Origin: Calvatia gigantea
Lineage: Eukaryota > Basidiomycota > Agaricomycetes > Agaricales > Lycoperdaceae
Direction of reading: 5' to 3'
Length of the DNA: 64,000 bases
Assembly: GCA_025093985.1 (NCBI GenBank)
Contig: JACAAK010000005.1
Location: forward strand, 1,674,001 to 1,738,000
The position numbers and the translations under genes were made by a program. Numbering within the stretch: position 1 is the stretch's first letter; the number at the start of each line of letters is the position of its first letter. Positions 51,679 to 61,026 of this stretch are shown in pieces. The notes beneath the pieces are model-generated. The model worked only from the letters and a program-made list of their open reading frames with translations. It did not search any database and was not told where the DNA came from.

Positions 51679-51789
51679 GAAAAGCGGAGTTAATGGAGAA
51701 AGGGTAACCACAGGTGTGTTCTTTGACGCACCTTCCATCCGACCAGTGAGCTGTACAGAGAACACCCAGACCAGCTAGGAACCCCCCTA

Positions 51790-52140
51790 TCACAATGGGT
51801 GCTCTACTGGTATATATGAGTGTATCACCCTCGGACAGGGCCGGTAATTGACGCGAGCACGGCAGCGTTGGGTTGACGTTGTATTCAGAGATATGATGCG
51901 CGGCGAGATCTCGACGTTGTTCCAGCTGACCACAGCAAGGAAAGCAGAAGTCACGCCGAGTAACGCGCCTTCCGTCTGGTTAGAGAGTCATCTGACCAGG
52001 CATCGAATACATAATAAATTATTCAAGCTTCATCACCCCCAACGCAACGTCATCCCGACGCTGCTGTGCTCGCGTCAACTACCGGTTCTGTCTGAAGGTG
52101 ATACTTATATATATACCAGCAAAGCGCCCATTGTGATCAA
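51790..52140. repeat. head-to-head junction of inverted F-box units 4 and 5
   Basis: The promoter sequences of copies 4 and 5 face each other. The left arm reads GAGCACGGCAGCGTTGGG and the right arm CAACGTCATCCCGACGCTGC then TGTGCTCGCGTCAA, its inverted equivalent, with about 160 bases between. TATATACCAGCAAAGCGCCC on the right mirrors TGGTATATATGAG on the left. Confidence 0.7.
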
Positions 52141-52248
52141 AGGATTCCTGGCTGGTCCAGGTGTGCTCTCTGGACGAACGGCTGATCATATGAGAGGTAC
52201 GTCAAAAAACACACTTGTAGCTCATTTCTTCCCCACTAACTCTACCTT

Positions 52249-54109
52249 TCACAATCTAAGGAAAAAAACCGTTCGAAATTCCGCATGAGGGCGACGAATT
52301 CACACATGCTGCCCGTCGAAAAATCGAAGACGACATCAACAAGCTTAAACTCCAAATCAGACTTCTGAAAAGTGGGCGTAACGAACTATCTCCTATATCT
52401 GTCCTCCCCCACGAAGTGCTCTCCAAAATCTTCATTTTCGTCCGTGATTTGACCTCTAGGATTTATTATGGCAAGGACCAATTAAAATGGATACGCATCG
52501 GACATGTTTGCCATCGATGGCGAGAGGTTGTCCTCAGTTGTCCCAGCTTGTGGTCTGTTCCAGTGTTCACCAAACCCGATCTAGCTCAGGAGATGATTCG
52601 CCGCTCCAAAATGGCGGCCCTTACTATCATGTTGACTGAAGGCGCATGGACTCCAAGAATACTCGAAGAACTCGAAAATGCAATGACCCAGATCTATCGC
52701 ATCCAATCCATCCACCTTAGCCTGGGGGTCCATTCCGAAAAACTGAAAGCCATAATCTCCCCGCTTTCACAGCCGGCTCCACTTCTCGAGAAGATTTACT
52801 TGTTTGATGCCACCTCAACATACAACAAGCCATTCTCTTTTCCCGCGGAAGCTCTCGCTGATGCGCCCCGATTGCGGAGTATCGACTTTGGGTACCTTAA
52901 CTTCAGCTGGGAATCGGCGATATTCAAACACAGGGGCGTGGCCGCCCTTCGGCTCAGGAGCAGCTCTGCAGTCCCTAATGGCCCCCCTCAATCAGTCAAA
53001 TGATGGATGCCCTAGGCCACTTGCCTAATCTTCGTATCCTCGAATTGAGCGACACCATTCCGTCGCATGCGACAAGTACTGGGAACGAGAATATTTTAGA
53101 ATTCAAGTTCCTCGAACGACTGGTGTTGTTCTCCAAGGACTGCAGACTGCATCTTTGTTTTGCGTCACATCCGGTACCCCTCCAGCGCAACGGTCAGACT
53201 CTATTGCTCCTCTGCAGAAATTGAAGACTGTGCCAATATCCTCTCCCTCGTTGGCCAAAATTTACGCAGCACCCAGGGCATTGAAGCCGGAATTTCTCCT
53301 TCTCCTTTTATCATCCGATCGGCGAATTTGACATCACCCGATACGGGCGCTGCTGGAATCACCTTCTTCGACAAAGTCGAGCGCATAAAACACAGGTACT
53401 CATATGATGAACCCGACCCAATCATCAACATCCATTTCAACGATAGTAATATCACCAATCAGAATAACGATCGCCTCCTCACGAACGTCAACGACTACTT
53501 TGATCTGTCCTCACTCGAAGCTCTTTTTATAAGATGGAGCTTCACCCATGACCAGATATACCTGATCCGTGATACACTCGGGAAGTTGCCAAAACTCGAG
53601 TTTATCCGTATAAGTGAATCTCTCCCTGAAATTTGTCTCGCCATTAACGAAAATTTCGATGAGGTCATAGCCGAGAAAACAGAAGAGATTAAAACCCGTT
53701 ATCCCCTGCGCGGGAGGAAACCACAGCATGCTCCTCCTCCCGTCACGGTCTTTTGTGCTCTCAGATCACTTCTGGATTGAAAAAGTGGACTTTCGGCAAC
53801 GTCGGTACCCAGAGAACATGGAGTTCCTTGTTGATATGTTGATGAAGCGTTCGGACGTAAACGCGCCTATTGATAAACTCCTCATCGAAGGGTGTCGCGG
53901 AGTGTGGACTCCACAAAAGAGGCTGTTGGGGGAGCTTGTGGTTGATTTAGAGGTTGATAGGACAAAGATCAATGTGGGAAAGTTGAACTCTGTTTTCGAG
54001 TGGGCCCGGGGGGATTACAGTGATGAAAACGAAGGCGACGAAATTGACTCTGATGATTATTCTGATGACCCATACTATGACTGATGCGTTCGGATGGTTT
54101 CCCTTCTGA
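52249..54109 (+). pseudogene. F-box-like array copy 5, inverted and broken
   Basis: Plus-strand copy of the same gene. The ATG of copies 2-4 is replaced by ACA, followed by TAA at the next conserved codon. The frame then runs through LPHEVLSKIFIFVRDLTSR and beyond. It is broken by one missing base near 52990 (before MMDALGHLPNL) and single extra bases near 53135 (AAGGACTGCAG versus AAGGCCGCAG), near 53775 and near 54082, the last just before AFGWFPF. Most substitutions still look mild, so decay is recent. Confidence 0.85.
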
Positions 54110-54246
54110 ATGGTCGACTAAATCTGAGCTAATGTACGCTAGTGAAATCCATATCGTCTTTCTCTCACCTCCTTTCATACATATTATGCAGTGAGAAATA
54201 ACGCAGATCAACTGATGCGTGCCCAAATACAAGACCTGTAAACTGG

Positions 54247-54425
54247 AACCCGGGGGGTTCGGGTCCGGAAGGGCAAGAATGGCCAACGTTCTGTATGCAC
54301 CTATGTATAATATATAAGCAGTCATCAGATTTTGATTTTCAGTTTTGGGCGGATAAAGTCACACCAAGGAAAAACTGCTGTTTTGTGTGTCTGTTATCAC
54401 AACCACACCGATCATCGGCGTGGTT
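54247..54425 (-). pseudogene. SEC28 5' fragment D, inverted
   Basis: Reverse-strand match to SEC28: GGTGCATACAGAACGTTGGCC, LALPDPN and intron 1, then a decayed exon 1. Truncated at nearly the same point of exon 2 as fragments A-C and joined to the 3' flank of F-box copy 5, so it belongs to the flipped unit. Confidence 0.8.
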
Positions 54426-54643
54426 GTGGCTTACTTATTGCACTGTCCTGATCAGCCTTGAACATTGAAGCGCGGTGATGTCTCTATGCAGTTCCGCCTG
54501 ATAACCCGAAACACAGCACTGAGAGCAAATTTAACACCCAAGCAACGCACCTGGTGCTTGCAACTGGTCTACGAGTCATCTGACCCTTATATTGGATAAT
54601 CAAGGCGATCACGACATGCAACAAGCCAACAACCACGTCGACA
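54426..54643. promoter_or_regulatory. SEC28 promoter
   Basis: Region between inverted fragment D and the SEC28 start. Its phrases (GTTCCGCCTGATAACCCG, GAGTCATCTGACC, ATTGGATAATCAAG) recur in the repeat units, so it is the source of the promoters now in front of the F-box copies. It includes ATTGG, a CCAAT-box core on the other strand. Confidence 0.55.
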
Positions 54644-55740
54644 ATGGACTCCTCAGAATTATACCACATCAAACAGCAGTTTTTCCTTGGTGTGACTTTC
54701 ACCCGCCCAAAGCTAAGAAATCGGGTTTTGATGATTGCCTCTAGGTGCATACAGGACGTTGGCCAATCTCGCCCTTCCGGACCCTAACTCGCCAGATTAC
54801 AACCACGCGTTGCTGTACAAGGCTCGGGCTTTGATCGCACTTGGCCAAACTCAAGAGGCTTTACGGTTGCTTTCTGGTGCAACCGAAACCGTTTCCGCAA
54901 AAGCGGCATCGTCTCTCGCACGTTATATTGGCGCATCGGATGCAGCAACGAAGGAGTTGGCCCTCGAAGAACTGCGGGACTTATCGGTAGAGATCGAAGG
55001 TGACGATGCCGAGGGAGATGAAAGAGATTCGGCGCTTGTAAAAGTCCTTGCAGGCACAGCATTTGCGCGGGCAGGGGAAATTGAAGAGGCTCTGGAAACA
55101 CTAGGAACTGATACCGAGGACTTGGAAGCGTGAGTACAATGGGTCCCCCTGAATCTTGAGTCGTCATTCACCAGTATCTAGGGTTGCTGTCATTGTGCAG
55201 ATATATGTTTCAATCAATCGACCCGACCTAGCGAAAAAGCAATTTGAGCGCTCCAAACGGTGGGCCGAAGATGACTTGCTCCTGCAGCTCATCGAATCCA
55301 CTATCGGTCTGGCTACCGGTCGGGACGGATACTCCAATTCTAGCTCGTTTTATACTGAGCAGCTAGCGAATCCTTCTTTATCTTCACCTCACATTCTTAC
55401 CTCACGCGGCGTAACGAGAATACTTCGCAACGAGTTTCAAGAAGCCAAGTCCGATTTGGAGGAGTCCTTGGAGCAACAAAAAGGTGACTCAGAAACTCTG
55501 GCAGCATATGTTGTTGCTGGCGGGCTAGGGGCACTGAAGAAATCAGAGGCGGAGGATTTGTGGAGGTACTTCTCGAAGGGTTTGTCTTGTTAACTTGCAT
55601 TGACCCGCCCAACAGTGAATTCTCCAACGAACATCCCGGCCATCCCTTAGGTCCGGGACGTTTTCCAGAAGGCCGATATTTTTGACCAGGCTCTCACCAA
55701 GTTTACTGTCCCCCCCTTAGCCAACGCCGCGGCGGCGTAG
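54644..55740 (+). CDS. SEC28: coatomer subunit epsilon
   Basis: Exon 1 is 54644-54689 (MDSSELYHIKQQFFL) and exon 2 starts at 54745 (GAYRTLANLALPDPNSPDYN, LLYKARALIALGQTQEAL). Further exons carry the TPR-like body (RPDLAKKQFERSKRWAEDD, SRGVTRILRNEFQEAKSDLE) and the end HPLVRDVFQKADIFDQALTK, PPLANAAAA. The subunit stabilises alpha-COP in the COPI coat for Golgi-to-ER transport. Splice phases agree, including GTACTTC...AACAG before SEFSNEHPGHPL. After HPL one extra base (TTAGGTCCGG, near 55650) shifts the frame; the rest of the family C-terminus is intact in the +1 frame. This is the only full copy among five 5' ends in the region. Confidence 0.92.
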
Positions 55741-56313
55741 GTGGTGTAATCAACCACGTCTCACCTTCGTGATGTCCTTCATCCAGTGCTCCGTGGAAAT
55801 GATGTGATTTTTGGTGCGGTCTGGAGATTAAAGAGTATCTGAGGCCTGAACAGTTTTTGACGTGCATACACCCATCGTTTTATCTCCTATCATTTGGGCT
55901 GTCAGACAAGCCGAAGAAATGACCGATAAGTATCATTCATATTTCAAAAATTTCATGTCCGGCACGTCACGCGTCACGCGTCAAGTAGCCAGTGCGACAA
56001 CCTGAGAAGCGAGCCGAACAAGAACACGTCTTTCTGACTCGTTATACCGAAGTAATAGAATTCGACTCCGGTCAAGTGGTCTTCTATTGGTCATTTTTCC
56101 CAGTAACCATTCCTTAGTCGCTTCCGTTTCCTTTTGCAGGCCTCCCATCACATCAACAAGCTCCATCCATTCGGTGTGTCAAAAGAATTGCGAGTCTGAT
56201 GATTCCGAACAATGACGCCAGGTTCGGCTTTAATCTGGTATAAGAACCTCATGGTCTTCGAGGTATCAGGTTTTCTCTTGCCATCCTCTATCTCTGTAGA
56301 GTAGCCCACTACC
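55741..56313. other. intergenic, promoter of the Ppo gene
   Basis: About 570 bases between two plus-strand genes. Contains ACGCGTCACGCGTCA, a short direct repeat near 55970. No gene recognised. Confidence 0.5.
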
Positions 56314-59300
56314 ATGTCTAACCGACTCTCTGGAATCTTTCGTCGCCAACCTAGCACCTCCACCACTGGTGTAAGTTCCTCCCTATCTGCTCTTCTGTTC
56401 ATGGGCCAACGGTGCCTTGGGTAGCAGGCCAACGGAAGGGTTGATGATGGTGAGGCAGAAGTTCGAACGGTCCCACCGATGCCGAGAACATTCAACACTT
56501 TGCGGGATCAGGTATGTTGTAAAATTTCCGCATGCTGAGTATGGTACTCATGGTCTCTCACAGATCAAGAAGGGGGTGATTTCCCAGCCTAGTGCCCTTG
56601 TGAGTGAAATGGGCATGGTAGTTCCGAACCCCATTAATTATGACTACTCTTCAGGCCGCCGTCATGGATGTCATCAGAAATAAAGAGTCTATTGATGATA
56701 GGAAGCTCCTCGTCAGTATTACTCCAATTGGCCAACATGCGGCCTGTCAGTGGACTGACGTAAATCTTTGTAGCTCGAACATGCTCTTAATTTTGTATCA
56801 AAGATGGACGAAGGTCCTCTTGCCACGGCGGCCAAGAACAAGATCATTGGGCTATGTAGGTTCATGGCCACTCGGCGTCTGGTGATTATCTGACCCATAT
56901 TCGTCAGTTTATAATGATTTGGCGCATCCTGCCGCCACGAGTCTTGGGCCCAAGTACGCATGGCGTGCAGCTGATGGGTCAGGGAACAACCCTGACTTGC
57001 CTGACATGGGCAAGGTGCGTTCCCAGCCTTGCGGGCGATTATTTCGCGCATTGACATTTTCAATAGGCTGGAACGCCTTACTCTCGCTCTGTTCAACAAA
57101 GCCACCCTCTCCCCAAATATCAACTTCCAGATGCCGGTCTCGTCTTTGATACGTAAGTGAAAGATCTAATTATGGTGTGAGCCTGGCCTCATTTTCTCGA
57201 TCAGTCTCTTGCGGCGGGAAGGGGTTAGTTCCATTTCCTGAGAAGGGGGAGGAAGTCCATTTTCTGACATACAGTAATCATTAGTTCGTGAAGCATCCTG
57301 GGGGCCTCTCTTCGTTAATGTTCGCGTTCGCTGCCCTCGTTATTCACAGGTACTGTCTTTCCCTTCAATTCCAACTATTGACCTATTCATACAACTCGAT
57401 CAGTGTTTTCCGCACCTCGCACCGTGATGTCAACATCAATGAGACTTCCTCATATGTTGACTTGGCTCCCCTTTATGGGCACAATCAAGCCATCCAAGAG
57501 AAGGTTCGCGCCTACAATGGCCTAGGCTACTTACATCCGGATACATTCGGCGAGGACCGTCTTCTTCTTCTCCCTCCCGCTGTTTGCGCTATCCTTGTTC
57601 TCTTCAACCGTAATCATAATGTACGTCCTACCTCCATTTTTTACTCACATCATTTATGATTCCTAACTGATTGATGATGACAGTACATCTCTAAGAGGCT
57701 ATATGAAATCAACGAAAGGGGACGGTATGCTGACCCCGCCACCTTGACGCCGGAGAAGCGTGCTGCTCAGGACGAAGAACTTTTCCAGACCGCCAGGCTT
57801 GTCAACTGCGGCTGGTTCGGAATGGGTAACTAGCTTCTTTGATCGAAGAACTTCGAAGGCTGCTAATCACCGCTTAAAATACCATTTACAGTTGTTTTCT
57901 CCGATTACTTTTCTAGCATCTTGGGACTCGTTCGCTATGGAAGCAGCTGGAGCTTGACACCTTTTGATGTAGGTGTCTTCTCTTCTACGGAGGTCACACG
58001 TGCTAAATTACGCCTGTAGGAAATTCGCAACGATGACCACTCCCTTTTCGAGCGCGGAAAGGGCAATGTCTGCAGCGTCGAGGTATTTTATTGCGTCTCC
58101 TCTTTTGCATGTTTCCTGTTGAGCCTTTTCGCAGTTCAACTGCCTTTACCGCTGGCACTCCACAGCCAGTAAAATGGATGAGGAATGGACCACTGGTGTT
58201 TTCCACCAGATCTTTGGTGCTGAGGCTGACCCAGACAAAATTACTCCCGATGACTTCAAGGCGGCTGCCAGGAGGATAATGTCCGTGCAACAGGACCACA
58301 CAGCATGGACATTTGGAGGGCTTAAGCGTCAGGCCGATGGAAGCTTTAGGGATGAGGACCTTGCCGCGGTTCTTCAGAGAGCGTAAGTGAAATCAGACAC
58401 AAGTGGTTTGTTGATTCTGATTATGTCGCCTCAGTACGGAAGAGCCTGCTGCCGCATTTAGGGCCCGAGGCATTCCTGGTGAGTCCTGAGTTGGGCTACC
58501 TAAGTATGTTCTCCTAACATTCAATACAGCCGTCCTGCGCTTGAACGAGATTATGGGTCTGGAGCAGAGTCGGGCCTGGGGCGTGTGTTCTTTGAATGAT
58601 TTCAGGAGGTTCCTCGGACTCAAGCGTAGGTTGATCACAGTCATCATTCTGCAGTTAGCTGAAAAATTCTTGCATAGCTTTCAGCAATTTCCTTGACTGG
58701 AATTCGGATCCTGAAATTGCTGACGCCGCCGAGAAGTTGTATGGTGATATCGAGCATCTTGAGCTTTACGTCGGTTTGCAGGCTGAAGAGGCCAAACCTC
58801 TTGTTGAGGGTGCTGGTCTTTGCCCTGGTACGTCTTGATGGAGTGTGATGTATGGAATAAGTATTGACTCGGGTGACAGGCTATACCGTCAGTCGAGCTA
58901 TCTTGAGTGACGCCATCGCTCTAACTCGTGGAGACCGCTTCTTCACCCACGATTTCACCCCGTACAACCTCACTTCTTGGGGCTTTGCTGATTGCCAACG
59001 TGATCCTAAGGCTTTCGGTTTCGGTAGCACCATGGGCAGATTGTTCCTCCGCACTTTGCCCCAACATTATTCAGAGAACAGCGTCTACGCGTTCTTCCCC
59101 TTCATGACCCCCGAGTCCATGCACACTAACTTGACCAAATTGGGCGTCCTTAATCAATATGATATCAACAAACCTCAACCACAGGCATCCTCTCGTACCT
59201 TCACGGATTACAATACTGTTTCTCAAATTCTCAAATCTGAACAAGATTTCGAGGTCCCTTATAAGGAACATGCTTCTCGTGTTTTGAAAGGCGCTGGGTA

Positions 59301-60789
59301 TGCAACGCGTCAGTTTAACCACATCCGATATTAATTCATCAATCTAGCTTCTATCCCTTAGAGGACGAGAAAACGCAAAACGCAGTTGTCAAAGCACTGA
59401 GCGGATCCTCCGAGTTGGTCGACAGCATTGGTCGCTATTTCTACGAGACCACACAGAAATTGATCGCCGAGAACTCGTTCACCCTTGTCGGAAGCAATAC
59501 CTTTGGCGTGGACATTGCGAAACATGTCCTCCGTGCTGCTCCTATCTACTGGGTTGCAACTGATATTGTAAGTGGTAAAATTTCCAGAGGTAACACTCGA
59601 GTAATTGATTGCGTCTCAATAACACAGGCCGGTATTGAACTCAAGAACAAAGAAAACTCTGGAGGTCATTACACTGTTCAGGAACTTTTTGATATCTTGA
59701 GTGATATCTACTCGTGAGTGATATTGATGATACCCGAATATATCCTCTAATTCCCTTTCCATAGCTTCATTTTCCTGGAAATTGAAGCTTCTAAAGTTCG
59801 TGTCCTTCAGTATAAGGTGGAGGGCCATATCCGTGATTTGTTGCGTCTCATCAAAATTCACCTTGGAGTTGGCAACCGGGTGGGTGTCATTCACAATCAC
59901 CTCAGCTTCAATTACTCACAAAACTATTAGCTCACTATCGCTGGCATTGTTGGAACTGTCTCCTCCCTGTTCTCCAGGTCTAAAAGGAGTGCAGAACATC
60001 ACGAAATCGTCACTCGGCTCTACGAGCTTGGTTACCCAACTGACGAACTTGCTAACACCATCTTAGCGATCATGGTTTCCTCCGTGAACCTTTCGCTAAG
60101 CTTGACCAACATCCTTAATCTCTACCTCGGAAGCGAGCAGGACGCAGTCCTGAAGAAGCTGGCCTAGCAGCAAGGATCCCCAACCCTTCACTAGTTATGT
60201 GTACGAGGGCCTCCGTGCGTTAATTCCCAAGACATATTTAGTACTGGGAGTTGACTTCTTCCTTTATAGGCCTCGACCCTCCTTTCCAAGGTTTCTACCG
60301 TATTTCTACGAAGGACCAAACTCTCGATGGTGTCAACCTCAAGAAAGGTGATCGTGTTTTCGCGAATATTGGCGCTGCAAACCAGAACGTAAGCACATAA
60401 GTAATGAGCTTCGTCAGGGTATAAGTGCTCATCATCGTGCCTTTAGGACAAGGTGTTCACACAACCTTCCGCTATCGATACTTCACGGCCGACACCAGCT
60501 GCTCTGTACGGTGATGGTGCGCTCAAATATCTCGGTGAAACTCTCACCGTCAAGGTCAGATTCACTTAATGGGAAGTCCAAGCTTCAAGCTGACTTGACA
60601 TTCCAGATCACGGCTGAAGTCCTCCGTGGGATCTATGCATACAATAACGTCAGGCGTGCTCCTGGTCAATCCGGCAAGCTCAAAAGGTTCACCGAGCATA
60701 CTAATCCGCAATATCACTTTGCCTACCTTGACCGTGACCAGTTTGTCTCTCCCTGGCCGACATCACTTACTATCCAGTATGACGGTTGA
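56314..60789 (+). CDS. fatty-acid oxygenase (Ppo / linoleate dioxygenase) with P450-like domain
   Basis: A gene with some 20 short exons, roughly 1050 residues, starting MSNRLSGIFRRQPSTSTTG. The N-terminal heme-peroxidase domain shows AGTPYSRSVQQSHPLP, FVKHPGGLSSLMFAFAAL, TSSYVDLAPLYGHN, and the catalytic Tyr and proximal His in FNCLYRWHST. LCPGYTVSRAILSDAIALTRGDRFF follows. The C-terminal P450-like domain shows YVYEGLRLDPPFQGFYRIS and VRRAPGQSG. Family members make 8-hydroperoxides of linoleate and rearrange them to diols that act as sporulation hormones. At the heme-thiolate position the protein reads GDGALKYLGE, with Tyr where a Cys is expected, so the second activity may be lost. One extra base near 60163 creates TAG before SKDPQPFTSY. 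Convergent with YVC1. Confidence 0.88.
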
Positions 60790-61026
60790 AAAGGCTACCA
60801 TTGTTGATGTACCCCCTTCAATGTATCTTCCAGTATACCCCATCTTCCATCCGTTGTGCCGAGGATTTGTTTTTTCAATTTATGATCTCTTTATTCTGTC
60901 CGAAAAATCTTCCCACCTAGATATATCTACAATTCAGAGGGATGTCCTTTAGGGAATGAAAACACGAATTGCCAACGTACAGATAGCACGGCTCGGAGGA
61001 GGGCAGACTTACTAAGATCCTCAAGG
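60790..61026. other. short convergent intergenic region
   Basis: About 240 bases between the Ppo stop and the YVC1 stop. It must hold both 3' ends, so transcripts may overlap. No motif recognised. Confidence 0.5.

Noticed and set aside
47000..54200. A CRISPR or satellite array, because of regular repeats
   Set aside because: The repeat unit is over 2 kb and consists of genes and promoter; there are no short direct repeats with spacers.
54735..55133. SEC28 starting at 54735 in exon 2
   Set aside because: The upstream exon at 54644 with MDSSELYHIKQQFFL and a phase-1 intron gives the normal family N-terminus.
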